Shown here: piece after piece, positions 43,201-51,382 of the stretch
How positions within the stretch are numbered: position 1 is the first letter of the stretch
Layout: every line of letters starts with the position of its first letter
DNA from: Larkinella punicea
GTDB lineage: Bacteria > Bacteroidota > Bacteroidia > Cytophagales > Spirosomataceae
DNA: 64,000 nt
Reading direction: 5' to 3'
Assembly: GCF_003334855.1 (NCBI RefSeq)
Contig: NZ_QOWE01000005.1
Location: 248,001-312,000 of the forward strand
Position numbers and translations under genes: made by a program
Notes under the pieces: generated by a model
Databases searched by the model: none
Seen by the model: only the letters and a program-made list of their open reading frames with translations
What the model was told of the DNA's origin: nothing

Positions 43201-43654
43201 CGGCAACTTCGACCTGACGGTTTTGATGCAGGGTGTTTATGGGAACAACATTCTGAACCTGCTGCGGGTCTACGAACTCGAATCCATGCGCGGCACCCAC
43301 AACAACCACATCCGGGCGCTGGACCGCTGGACACCCCAGAATCCGAATGCCTACATGCCCAAAGCCGATTACCGCGGTCAGGAGCAATTCATCAGCACCC
43401 GGGCGCTGGAAGACGGTTCGTACCTGCGGGTGCGGAACGTGGTGTTGTCCTATAACCTGCCGGGCAAGCTGGTCAAATGGGCGCGTTCCGCCAAAATTTA
43501 CGTGAGCGGCCAGAACATCCTGACCTGGACCAAGTATACCGGCTACGATCCGGAGGTCAATTCGCATGGGCAAAATCCGATCAATCAGGGCATTGATTAC
43601 GGGGCGTATCCGCGCGCCAAAACGGTTATGATCGGTGTCAACCTGGGCCTTTAA
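40226..43654 (+). CDS. STN-containing SusC-type TonB-dependent receptor
   Basis: The 1142-residue outer-membrane receptor has a signal peptide (about 1-22), an STN domain (about 40-110) for signalling to FecR, a Thr/Pro-rich linker (about 112-158), a carboxypeptidase-regulatory-like domain (about 161-232), a TonB-box-like EEVVVVGYG at 240-248, a plug, and the barrel to the C-terminus (MIGVNLGL). The RIRGGNSITNNNEPLYVVDG region in the plug is the usual SusC motif. It imports, with SusD, an oligosaccharide or related ligand; the STN domain makes it a transducer. The ligand is unknown. Confidence 0.95.
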   Translation: MVPFLRILLPTAGCLLSVAVQAQTLASVQPTRSVIQSSPGSTVQLRDALLELRSRYKVDLAFEEQQLQGVSVPTGWFHPKWSMEKNLEGLLRTTDFQVKRLSNGTYLIVSNAARLRPARTASPNRSEAPTTMTQPEHSGANDNAATRTGPTETATQPTDVAVQGRVTASGSDEGLPGVNVQVKGTTTGTTTDANGSFTLRVRDEQAVLVFSSIGYEAQEVTVGRRQTLSVILKPSERSLEEVVVVGYGTVKKSDLTGSVSSVSGSEFHKLPMATLDQGLQGRAAGVQVTQTDAAPGGTVSIRIRGGNSITNNNEPLYVVDGFPVTALKSLNPSDIESIEILKDASATAIYGSRGSNGVVLITTKQAKAGQSRFDAEYYTGFQKLIYKIPLLNGTQFAELANEAAAFRNRALPFADPKALGEGTDWQDAIYRTAPIRNYQLTFSQGLEKTRFMVSGNYFDQDGIISNSNFKRLSLRFNMETKINAKLKFGNNLQLSYVNNHAVLVNSGGTGSNGVVHTALTSGPNLPIYDQDGNYFVDWQQIGPSVRRDNAVSLANETTNLTRTARILGNMFLQYEVVKGLTARVSLGADATFSKNNLYIPRTTYRAYFQNGIANVSDQQSYNWLNENTLTYDKTVGVHHLNVLGGFTVQREISEEVEAKGQNFVNDILTYNNLEAAGLVQPAASGANQWSLMSYLGRINYGFRERYLLTVSLRADGSSRFGASNKWGYFPSGALAWRVSEEPFMQAQRVVSDLKFRTSYGVTGFQEIPLYRSQSSLSNTSSILGNNLAIGIAPSRVANPNLKWERTAQFDVGIDFGVLNNRVRFTADYYYKRTKDLLLEVSVPWTSGYNTSLQNVGSTENKGFEFSVSATPINGKFKWNVDANYSQNRNKVLSLGGVNEFFGPESGSSFYSPGPAILIRKGQPVNSFFGYIGDGLFRTQEEIASGPVHRYMEPGDLRFKDVDGNGTLSPADRTIIGNAQPKFIYGLNNTFTYGNFDLTVLMQGVYGNNILNLLRVYELESMRGTHNNHIRALDRWTPQNPNAYMPKADYRGQEQFISTRALEDGSYLRVRNVVLSYNLPGKLVKWARSAKIYVSGQNILTWTKYTGYDPEVNSHGQNPINQGIDYGAYPRAKTVMIGVNLGL

Positions 43655-43666
43655 CACCCGACTTCC

Positions 43667-45079
43667 ATGAAAAAGAAACTATCTACCTTACCTGTTCTTG
43701 TGCTGAGCGTATGGCTCGGCAGCAGTTGCCAGTTTCTGGACGAAAACCCGCAGGATTTTCTGGCACCGGCCAATTTTTACAAAACCGAAGCCGATGCCAT
43801 AGCCGCCGTCAATGCGGTTTACAGCCACCTGTCGACGGGGGCGTATTACGGCGGGGGAGCCTGGCGGATGGGCGATCTGGCGTCCGACCTGCTGGATGAC
43901 GGCGCGGTGTCGCGCACCGAAACGCTGGAATTGAATACGTACACGGTTGCCTCGACCAATGCCGTTCTCGCTGATTTCTGGCAGCGATTGTATGTTGCGG
44001 TCAATCAGGCCAATGCGGCCATTGGGCGTGTACCGGGAACGACGATGGATGCCACCCGGAAGGCGCGGCTGGTGGCCGAAGTGCGGTTTTTGCGGGCCTT
44101 GTTTTACTTCGATCTGGTGAAAGCATTCGGCGATGTTCCACTCGTTTTGGAAGAAACCACGAGCCTGAATGCGCTGTCGGTGGTTCGCCGGCCAGCCGCC
44201 GAAATTTACACCCAGATTATTCAGGATTTGCAGGAAGCCGAGAAAGGCTTGCCAGCTAGCTACGCGGCTGCCGATCTGGGCCGGGTCACAAAAGGAGCGG
44301 CTCAGTCTTTACTCGCCAAGGTGTACCTGTTCAACCGGGATTTCGCGGCTGCGGCCCAAAAAGCGCAGGAAGTGGTTCAGTCCAATACGTACAGTCTGGT
44401 TCCTAACTACGCGGATCTGTGGCCGGCCGAGAAGGAAAACGGGCCGGAGCATATTTTCTCGGTTCAGTACAAAGCCGGGGTCGTCGGTAGCGGTTTTAAC
44501 GAAACGTTTGGCGTGCGGGGCGGAAAAACACCCATTACGGGCGGTAGTGGCGCTTTTGTCAAGAAGAGTTTTATCAGCAGTTTCGAAACGGGCGACCTTC
44601 GCAAAGACATCAGCATCAAGGACTCCTACACGTTCTCGGACAGCAGCAAAGCCACGTTTCAACCCCACGTCTGGAAATACTTCAATCCCAACGGCACCAC
44701 GCCCAGCAATACGGACACCAACTGGCCCGTCATCCGGTATGCCGACCTGCTGCTGATCCTGGCCGAAGCCCGGAATGAGGTGGCTGGCCCCACGCCCGAT
44801 GCCTATGCGCCGATCAATCAGGTTCGCAGCCGCTCCAAACTCAAAGCCCTGCCCACCGGACTGACCAAAGAGCAGTTTCGGGATGCGGTTTTGCAGGAAC
44901 GCGGCTGGGAATTGTGCTTCGAAGGCCACCGCCGGTATGACCTGATTCGAATGAATAAACTTCGGGAAGCGATGCAAAAAGTAGCGATTACGACCACCGT
45001 ACCCAAGCACAATCTGTATCCGATTCCGCAACGCGAACTAGACACCAACCGGGAGCTTCAACAAAATACCGGTTATTAA
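43667..45079 (+). CDS. SusD/RagB-family outer-membrane lipoprotein
   Basis: A 470-residue lipoprotein with lipobox LGSSC near 17-21 (mature CQFLDENPQDF, the family's typical opening). The helical TPR-like body shows the SusD landmarks KARLVAEVRFLRALFYFDLVKAFGDVPLVLE near 125-155, VTKGAAQSLLAKVYLFNRDF near 205-225 and VLQERGWELCFEGHRRYDLIRMN near 410-432. It forms the ligand-binding lid over the SusC barrel. It starts 12 bases after SusC in the same operon. Confidence 0.95.
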   Translation: MKKKLSTLPVLVLSVWLGSSCQFLDENPQDFLAPANFYKTEADAIAAVNAVYSHLSTGAYYGGGAWRMGDLASDLLDDGAVSRTETLELNTYTVASTNAVLADFWQRLYVAVNQANAAIGRVPGTTMDATRKARLVAEVRFLRALFYFDLVKAFGDVPLVLEETTSLNALSVVRRPAAEIYTQIIQDLQEAEKGLPASYAAADLGRVTKGAAQSLLAKVYLFNRDFAAAAQKAQEVVQSNTYSLVPNYADLWPAEKENGPEHIFSVQYKAGVVGSGFNETFGVRGGKTPITGGSGAFVKKSFISSFETGDLRKDISIKDSYTFSDSSKATFQPHVWKYFNPNGTTPSNTDTNWPVIRYADLLLILAEARNEVAGPTPDAYAPINQVRSRSKLKALPTGLTKEQFRDAVLQERGWELCFEGHRRYDLIRMNKLREAMQKVAITTTVPKHNLYPIPQRELDTNRELQQNTGY

Positions 45080-45091
45080 CCCCTGACAATC

Positions 45092-46465
45092 ATGCAACGC
45101 CGAGATTTTTTAACCACCGCCCTCGCAGGAGCCGCCGTCTCCCAGTCGGCCACGGCCTATTCCACCATCCGCCCCGACGCCAACACGCTGGCCGAAGCCG
45201 CCCGCGACGTGCCGGTGGTCGGCGACTACGACGTCATTGTCTGCGGTTCCGGCCCTGCCGGGGTCGCAGCCGCCATCGAAGCCGGGCGCAGCGGGGCCAA
45301 AACGCTCCTGCTCGAAGTCCACGGTTGTCTGGGGGGGGTTTGGACCTCGGGTTGCCTAACGTGGATTCTCGACAACACCAACAAAGCCGGTTTGGTCCAG
45401 GAAATCAAAACCGAACTGCAAAAACGCGGAGACAGCGCGACGGTGCCGACGGGCGGCACATTTTCTTTCGACGCCGAAGGCATGAAACTGTTGCTGGAGG
45501 AATATTGCCTGAAAGCGAACGTCACGGTGCGGCTATTCACGCGGGTGGTGGCAACGGCCCAGAAAGCCGGGCGACTCACACACGTCGTCACGGAATCGAA
45601 ATCGGGGCGGGAAGCCTGGTCGGGCAAAGTGTTCATCGACTGCTCGGGCGACGGCGATCTGGCGGCTCAAGCCGGTTGCGGTTTCGACTACGGCGACAGT
45701 TCAGGGCAGGGCCAGCCGATGAGCTTACTCTGTCTGATAACCGGCGTCAACTACGCGGACATCAAAGAATATGTTCGCGACGCAGCCGACAGCAAAGGTG
45801 GTTCTCCTTCCAAAAAACGACTGGAAGAAGCCATCCGTCGCGGGGGTCATTCGCCCTCGTATACGCACCCCAGTATCCACCCCATCCGCGAGGATTTGCA
45901 CATGCTGATGGCTAATCACGAATACGGTTTTAAAGGCACCGACGCCAATCAGGTTTCGCAGGCTACGTTGAAAGGCCGGGCCGAAGTACACAAAATCATC
46001 GGGAGTCTGCGGTCGCTCAAGGGCGTCTGGAGCAACCTGCGGCTGGTGGCCACGGGCGAGCAGATTGGCGTTCGGGAAAGCCGCCGGATTCACGGTCTGT
46101 ATACGGTTTCCCGCCAGGATCTGATGACCGGAATCCGCCATGCAGACGCGGTTTGCCGCGTTACGTTTGGCGTGGATGTTCACTCCGTCAAAAAAGACGA
46201 CGAAGCCACGACCAACTACAAGCGGGGAACGCCCAGCAAACCGTATGACATCCCGGTTCGGGCGTTGATTGCCAAAGATGTGCAGGGATTGATGATGGCC
46301 GGGCGGTGCATCAGTGGTGATTTTATCGCCCATTCCAGCTACCGCGTCACGGGCAATGCCGCCATTATGGGGCAAGCCGCCGGTCGCGTGGCCGCGCTGG
46401 CCGTTCAGTCCAACCGGCTGCCGCAGGACGTCAAATGGGCAGATGTGAAGTGGAGCGTGGAGTAA
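45092..46465 (+). CDS. Tat-exported FAD-dependent oxidoreductase
   Basis: A 457-residue flavoprotein with a twin-arginine leader (QRRDFLTTALAGAAV). The FAD dinucleotide-binding loop YDVIVCGSGPAGVAAAIEAGRSGAKTLLLE is near 48-77, and the second FAD contact DCSGDGDLAAQAGC near 181-194. A C-terminal GRCISGDFIAHSSYRVTGNAAIMGQAAG motif near 400-427 is typical of the FAD_oxidored family that Bacteroidota encode beside SusCD pairs. It probably oxidises the imported ligand or a sugar derived from it; no substrate is known. It is the last gene of the operon. Confidence 0.88.
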   Translation: MQRRDFLTTALAGAAVSQSATAYSTIRPDANTLAEAARDVPVVGDYDVIVCGSGPAGVAAAIEAGRSGAKTLLLEVHGCLGGVWTSGCLTWILDNTNKAGLVQEIKTELQKRGDSATVPTGGTFSFDAEGMKLLLEEYCLKANVTVRLFTRVVATAQKAGRLTHVVTESKSGREAWSGKVFIDCSGDGDLAAQAGCGFDYGDSSGQGQPMSLLCLITGVNYADIKEYVRDAADSKGGSPSKKRLEEAIRRGGHSPSYTHPSIHPIREDLHMLMANHEYGFKGTDANQVSQATLKGRAEVHKIIGSLRSLKGVWSNLRLVATGEQIGVRESRRIHGLYTVSRQDLMTGIRHADAVCRVTFGVDVHSVKKDDEATTNYKRGTPSKPYDIPVRALIAKDVQGLMMAGRCISGDFIAHSSYRVTGNAAIMGQAAGRVAALAVQSNRLPQDVKWADVKWSVE

Positions 46466-46484
46466 CTCTGAAAGAATGATGAAT

Positions 46485-46599
46485 GTTACTACAATCGCTT
46501 ATTGGCCCTAAATCCCCTAAAGGGGACTTCTTGCATCCGGATTAAGCCGCGTCCAAGTCCCCTTTAGGGGATTTAGGGGCAACAAGCGATTGCAGTAAC
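46485..46599. repeat. Dispersed palindromic element, copy 2
   Basis: Arms 46485-46529 and 46555-46599 pair over 45 bp with three mismatches around a 25-base loop. The inner part and the loop match the copy at 22166-22267, with the loop word GCATCCGGATTA conserved. The outer stem (GTTACTACAATCGCTT/AAGCGATTGCAGTAAC) is unlike that of the first copy. It lies between the convergent FAD oxidoreductase and dnaN genes. Confidence 0.9.
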
Positions 46600-46605
46600 G
46601 TATAC

Positions 46606-47742
46606 CTACGCGTACGTATTCAGCATCACCGGCATCACCAGCATCAGAATATCTTCGTCTTCCTCCTTGTCGGCCGGAATGATCAGACCGGCGCGGTTGG
46701 GAGCCGACATCTCGAACGAGAGCATTTTGGCGCTCAGGTTATTGAGCATTTCGGTCAGAAATTTAGCGTTGAAGCCGATTTCCAGCGGATCGCCGTCGTA
46801 GTCACAGAGCAGCTTTTCGTTGGCTTCGTTGCTGTAATCCAGATCTTCGGCGGAGATGGTCAGGGAGTTGGTTTTGAGCGAAAGCCGGATCTGGTGCGTT
46901 GTCCGGTTGGCGTAAATCATGATCCGTTTCAGCGAATTCAGAATGTCCGTCCGGCCAATGGTCATGATGTTCGGGTTGTTGGTCGGAATGGCGTTTTCGA
47001 AGTCCGGAAACCGCTCGTCGATCAACCGGCAGATCATCTGCGTCGATCCGGCGGGCGATCCGGCAAAGGTAAACGACGCGTTCGACTGACTGAACTCGGC
47101 TTTCACCGGCGCGGCTTCGGGCAAAGAGGCTTTCAACAGCGTCAGGGCTTTCCGTGGAATGATCATCGAAGAATCGCTGGGCGAACTGATGTCCGTCCGG
47201 CGGTAGCGAATCAGCCGGTGTCCGTCGGTAGCCACAAACGTCGCGCTCTCGGCGGTCAGTTGCAGATACACCCCCGTCATGGCCGGGCGCAGGTCGTCGG
47301 TGCTGGTGGCAAAAACCGTATTGTTGATGGCGCTCAGTAAAGCATCTGACGACAGTTCGACCGTCAGGCTGCGGTTGACCGTCGGAATTTTCGGGAAGTC
47401 GATCGGATTTTCGCCCGAGAGTTTATAGCGACCGTTATCCGTCAGAATTTCGGTTCCGAACGTCTCCGTATTGACGTTGAACGTGATCGGTTGTTCGGGC
47501 AAACCGCGCAGCGTATCAAGCAGCAGTTTGGCCGGAATGGCAATGGCTCCCTTCTCCGACGACTCCACGGCAATGTTGGTGATCATGGTCGTTTGCAGAT
47601 CAGAAGCCGTCACCGTCAGGATGTCATCTTCCAGTTTGAACAGAAAGTTTTCCAGAATCGGCACAATCGGATTCGTTGCCACCACACCGTTGATGGCCGA
47701 AAGTTGCTTGAGTAATACGGAGGAGGAAACGATGAATTTCAT
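46606..47742 (-). CDS. dnaN: DNA polymerase III beta subunit (sliding clamp)
   Basis: DnaN is the ring that tethers polymerase III to DNA. The ATG at 47742 gives MKFIVSSSVLLKQLSAINGVV, the family opening, and 378 residues (E. coli 366). Three beta-clamp domains can be followed: VTASDLQTTM near 50, FVATDGHRLIRYR near 170-182 and ISAEDLDYSNEA near 305-316, and the C-terminal LVMPVML clamp end. dnaA and dnaK are not adjacent, so this copy sits apart from the usual dnaA-dnaN pair. A TAnnTTTG element lies about 35 bases upstream. Confidence 0.97.
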   Translation of the reverse strand: MKFIVSSSVLLKQLSAINGVVATNPIVPILENFLFKLEDDILTVTASDLQTTMITNIAVESSEKGAIAIPAKLLLDTLRGLPEQPITFNVNTETFGTEILTDNGRYKLSGENPIDFPKIPTVNRSLTVELSSDALLSAINNTVFATSTDDLRPAMTGVYLQLTAESATFVATDGHRLIRYRRTDISSPSDSSMIIPRKALTLLKASLPEAAPVKAEFSQSNASFTFAGSPAGSTQMICRLIDERFPDFENAIPTNNPNIMTIGRTDILNSLKRIMIYANRTTHQIRLSLKTNSLTISAEDLDYSNEANEKLLCDYDGDPLEIGFNAKFLTEMLNNLSAKMLSFEMSAPNRAGLIIPADKEEDEDILMLVMPVMLNTYA

Positions 47743-47777
47743 ATGCAAATTGTTTGGGGCCAAAAGTCCAATGAGAA

Positions 47778-47785
47778 CAAAAGTA
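47778..47785 (-). promoter_or_regulatory. -7 element for dnaN
   Basis: The minus strand reads TACTTTTG, an exact match to TAnnTTTG, giving a leader of about 28 bases. No -33 TTTG is seen at the right place. It lies 25 bases from the 47810-47927 repeat. Confidence 0.45.
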
Positions 47786-47809
47786 GGAAAAATAGTCGAA
47801 TTTTCAGGG

Positions 47810-47927
47810 GTTGTTTCGCAGAGTTTAGCAGAGAAAAAAAGAGTTTAGCGGAGAAAGTTTTTTAAGAACTCTGCTTAGCTCTAATTTTCTCCGCTAAACC
47901 GCCGGGCGGCCCCGTCTGCGAAACAAC
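47810..47927. repeat. Nested inverted repeats between gldG and dnaN
   Basis: The outer arms GTTGTTTCGCAGA (47810-47822) and its exact complement (47915-47927) enclose inner arms GTTTAGCGGAGAAA (47843-47856) and TTTCTCCGCTAAAC (47886-47899). AGAGTTTAGC occurs twice on the left. The words resemble those of the 25081-25172 palindrome. It is placed to end gldG transcription before the dnaN promoter. Confidence 0.82.
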
Positions 47928-47937
47928 TTTTAAACTT

Positions 47938-49593
47938 TTACGCGTACTTCCTCCGGCGAGCAAATTGCCAGATGACGCCCACGAAAGCGACCAAAACCAC
48001 CGGCCCGAGGAGGTTCAAAAGCTGCCACGGTAAACGATCTTCTTTCATTCGGACTTTATCCAACGGCCTCAACGTCACCTGCTTGGTGCGGGCCGCAATG
48101 ATCCCGTTGTCGTCCAGCAAATAATTGACCGCGTTGACCACAAAGTCCTTGTTGGCGAAGGTATTTTTCGAGAACCGTTCGTAGCCGAGCGGATAGGGCG
48201 CGTTGGTGCGGTAATTGATGTCGTTGATGAGCAGATCGCCGTCGGAGCAAACCAGGATTTTGGTGGATTCTCCCTGCGCTTTAAAAGTCGCAGCGCGCGG
48301 GTCGCCGGGCAAAATGCGGTTGGCATAGAGCGACTGAAACCGGCCTTCCAGCAAACACGCAATCATCTGAACGCCATTGTTATAGGTGCGCGGATCGGGT
48401 TGCTGCCGGGCTTCGTTGTAGCTCACCAACGCCGGGGCTTTCAGAATTTTGGTGTATTGTGAGGTCATCAGCAAGGGCGTTTTTGCAATGCCCACAGCCT
48501 GCACCGTATCGAGTGTGCTCGTAAACCGGGTGTAAATCGCATCCAGATTGCGGACAATCGGACTCTTACCGAAGGTGTTGATTAATGGAAAAAACCGCCA
48601 CGGCAACATCTGAACATTGGGTTTGTCGCCCATATCGCCGACGTTCAGCGGAATCATAGCGCAGCTCAAATCCTTGATAATGTCGTTGTTAACCCGGATC
48701 CCCCAGCGAAAAAACAGATCGTTCAGGTTCAGGTCGAGTGGCTGGGCAAAGGTGCCCTCCCGCCCGACGCTGTCGATTTTCAGGCCATCGACAAAAAACA
48801 GGGCCTTGCCGCCGTTGACCACAAACTGGTCAATTTTGTATTTATCGGCTTCCGAAAAGGCGCGGTCGGGTTTGGGAACAATCAGTCCATCGAGCCCCAC
48901 CAGATCGCGGGATTCCTGCAAATTGATCAGCTTGATGTCGTAAAATTCATTGAGTGTCGCCAGCAGATCGGAAAGCCGGAGCGGTTCGACATTCGTGTAC
49001 GAAACCGCCACCCCCAGCACTTTTTTCTCCTTGATGGTCAGCCGACGGATGGCCGACGCCAGCTCGTATTCTACGTTTTCAATCGACTGGTTCAACTGTT
49101 CTTCCGACGAATTGGAGCGGTTTCCGCGCAGCAGCAAAACCGGCTGTTCGCGGCCTTTGTAAGAAACAATCGCCCACGGAAAAATCAGTTGTTCGGTGCG
49201 CTGGTTGCCTTCCGCCGTAAAATTCAGGCTGGTGGGAGCCAGTCCTTTCTGGATCAATTGCGTCTGTTGTTCGGCGCGTTGTTTGGCGTCCGGATTGGCG
49301 GTGGGATCGATAAACCGGAACGTCAGGTCTTGTCCGGCCCGGGCCTGAAACTCGTTCAGTGTTTCCCGAATGCTGGTTTCCAGCCGTTTGAAACCAGGCG
49401 GCAGCTTGCCCGTCAGGTAGACGTTGACGTGGATGTCGTCATCGAGGTTGGCCAGCAGGTTTTCGGTGGCTTCCGACAGCGTATAGCGTCCATCCTGTGT
49501 CAGATCGACCCGAAAAAACAAAAACGACGACAGCAAGTTGACAAGTACCAGGACGGCCAGAACAACACCGAATCGAAAAAGGAATGACTTCAT
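47938..49593 (-). CDS. gldG: GldG, gliding motility-associated ABC-type component
   Basis: GldG is a Bacteroidota membrane protein with GldA and GldF needed for gliding in Flavobacterium johnsoniae. The 551-residue protein has one N-terminal helix (about 5-27), a large periplasmic domain with DLTQDGRYTLSEATENLL near 30-47 and FPWAIVSYKGREQPVLLL near 150-167, the ABC_transp_aux-like core (GLDGLIVPKPDRAFSEADK near 228-246), and one C-terminal helix (about 520-542). gldF, usually its neighbour, is absent here, so the partner lies elsewhere. Confidence 0.9.
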   Translation of the reverse strand: MKSFLFRFGVVLAVLVLVNLLSSFLFFRVDLTQDGRYTLSEATENLLANLDDDIHVNVYLTGKLPPGFKRLETSIRETLNEFQARAGQDLTFRFIDPTANPDAKQRAEQQTQLIQKGLAPTSLNFTAEGNQRTEQLIFPWAIVSYKGREQPVLLLRGNRSNSSEEQLNQSIENVEYELASAIRRLTIKEKKVLGVAVSYTNVEPLRLSDLLATLNEFYDIKLINLQESRDLVGLDGLIVPKPDRAFSEADKYKIDQFVVNGGKALFFVDGLKIDSVGREGTFAQPLDLNLNDLFFRWGIRVNNDIIKDLSCAMIPLNVGDMGDKPNVQMLPWRFFPLINTFGKSPIVRNLDAIYTRFTSTLDTVQAVGIAKTPLLMTSQYTKILKAPALVSYNEARQQPDPRTYNNGVQMIACLLEGRFQSLYANRILPGDPRAATFKAQGESTKILVCSDGDLLINDINYRTNAPYPLGYERFSKNTFANKDFVVNAVNYLLDDNGIIAARTKQVTLRPLDKVRMKEDRLPWQLLNLLGPVVLVAFVGVIWQFARRRKYA

Positions 49594-49754
49594 ACCTGCG
49601 TAAAACGCTGAAAGCAGTTAAGTTGTGCGAAAGTAGAAGAAAAAATGACGGGCCGCACGCTGCATGATCCGCTAAATTTTTCAAAACCGGCGTAGGGGTA
49701 ACATCAACGATAGCGGTCTTAGGGTCGTAAACGACAAACTACTGAATCATGATC

Positions 49755-50294
49755 ATGAAGAGCCTCCACACCTTCTTTTTTCTGTTTTTGCTGGAATGGA
49801 CCAGCGCATTCATCCCGGTTTTGGCTGGTGTCCGCGAGTTTCCAGTGCCGCCATCTGCCCCCAACCGGCTGTTTTACATTCAGCGGAGCAATAACACCAA
49901 CACCGTTATTTATGAAGCGAATCTAACAGCCGGTCGGCGGCTGGATGCGAGCGATCCGGTCAGCGTGTACTGGATTCGGTACGCCGAGCAGGGGCAACGC
50001 GAATCGTTGTCGATGATTCAGTGGAAACTGGCGTACGGCTACAAACACAAGACGGCGAATAACAACAGTTTCGAAATTTACCTGAATGCCTTCAAAAAGC
50101 GCACCATCTGGGTGGATATGCAACAGGGAAAACCGATGGCCCTGACCACCATTAACGGGCGAAAAGCGTGTCTGCAAAAAGTCTTCGTGCAACTCGAATC
50201 CGGTTCGGGCCTGATGCCGAAGGTGCTGTACGTCGAACTGTTTGGCATCGACCCGGTGGCCGGCAATCCGGTGTATGAACGGATGAGGGTCTAA
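49755..50294 (+). CDS. DUF4833 domain-containing secreted protein
   Basis: A 179-residue protein with a signal peptide (FFFLFLLEWTSAFIPVLAG). The mature part begins NRLFYIQRSNNTNTVIYEANL, the DUF4833 opening, and continues through VYWIRYAEQGQRESLS near 75-90 and YVELFGIDPVAGNPVYE near the C-terminus. No catalytic residues are known for the family. The nearest upstream ATG (49749) is also possible. It converges on the PIG-L gene. Confidence 0.72.
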   Translation: MKSLHTFFFLFLLEWTSAFIPVLAGVREFPVPPSAPNRLFYIQRSNNTNTVIYEANLTAGRRLDASDPVSVYWIRYAEQGQRESLSMIQWKLAYGYKHKTANNNSFEIYLNAFKKRTIWVDMQQGKPMALTTINGRKACLQKVFVQLESGSGLMPKVLYVELFGIDPVAGNPVYERMRV

Positions 50295-50345
50295 AATCCG
50301 GTTTATCGAAACGTCCGGAAAGCGTTGCCAGTTGCTTTGCCAATG

Positions 50346-51251
50346 TCAGCGCGGCAGCATGGGAAAAAGACGCTTGATTTCTTCCGGGTTAGGCTGTCTT
50401 CCGTATTCGCAAATTTCGAAGACTTCAACCGATTTGATCTTTGCCGCCTTTTCCGGACCATACCATTTTTCGACGGAAGCCTTAATTTCCGGCGTCAGGG
50501 AAGACCGCTTTTCCATGGCAGCCAGCAACCATTTTTTTCGCTCCACGGGGTCTTTGGGTACGCTAGCCAGATCCTGTCGGGTCCAGGGCAGCCACTCATA
50601 GAATTGGGAGGTGTGTGCATCGAGACCGTCTACTTTCTTAGCCAATGTTTCGGTAATATCGATGGCAATGTCGGGCCGGAACGGATTGGGGCGCTGAAAA
50701 CCGTCGCGAAAATAGAGAAAAACCGGATTTTTAGTCAACGGGGGCACACTGCTCAGCACGTTGGGCACGATGACCAGATAAGCCGCATCCTGCACGATAA
50801 CGCCCGTATTTCGGTGATCCGGGTGATAATCATTGGTTCGTGGCGCAATCACCAGATCCGCTTTCCATTCCCGGATTTTGCGAATGACTACCAGCCGGTT
50901 TTCCAGGGTGGGCATCAGTTCCCCGTCGTGATTGTCGAGCACGTCGTAGGTGATGCCCAGCCGTTTGGCCACTTCCTGGGTTTCCCGGTACCTTCTTTGG
51001 GCCAGTTCGCCCCCGCCCATGTCCTGATGCCCGGCGTCACCATTGGTCATCGATACAAATTTCACCTTGTGACCCATGGCGGAATAAATGGCGGCAATTC
51101 CGCCCGCTCCCAGGTCGCAATCGTCCGGATGGGCGCCAATAACGATGATGCGCAAAGGCGAGTTTGGCACTTGGGCAAACGTACAGACAGCACTCAGGCA
51201 GAGGGCTAGCAGCAGGGTAAATCGCATCTTCAGGGTCATCCGGTTTTGCAT
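50346..51251 (-). CDS. PIG-L family deacetylase, exported
   Basis: The 301-residue product has a signal peptide (LLLALCLSAVCTFAQ). The zinc site is visible: IIVIGAHPDDCDLGAGG, with the AHPDD motif near 40-44, and the third ligand in NDYHPDHRNTG near 143-153. PIG-L/LmbE enzymes deacetylate N-acetylglucosamine conjugates; export suggests action on extracellular glycans or glycosides. Three in-frame ATGs (51251, 51239, 51227) could start it; the last gives the tightest signal peptide. It stands alone on its strand. Confidence 0.92.
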   Translation of the reverse strand: MQNRMTLKMRFTLLLALCLSAVCTFAQVPNSPLRIIVIGAHPDDCDLGAGGIAAIYSAMGHKVKFVSMTNGDAGHQDMGGGELAQRRYRETQEVAKRLGITYDVLDNHDGELMPTLENRLVVIRKIREWKADLVIAPRTNDYHPDHRNTGVIVQDAAYLVIVPNVLSSVPPLTKNPVFLYFRDGFQRPNPFRPDIAIDITETLAKKVDGLDAHTSQFYEWLPWTRQDLASVPKDPVERKKWLLAAMEKRSSLTPEIKASVEKWYGPEKAAKIKSVEVFEICEYGRQPNPEEIKRLFPMLPR

Positions 51252-51382
51252 GGTATCAACAGGTTAAACGATTGGGCTCAAGACTTTCGCTAAAATAGGG
51301 GAAAGCGAAGAAAGATCAATCAGTAGAAGTAGACATCCTGTTTGCTTACCAGACAAACCCTGTTGAGCAAAACGGAGTCAGT

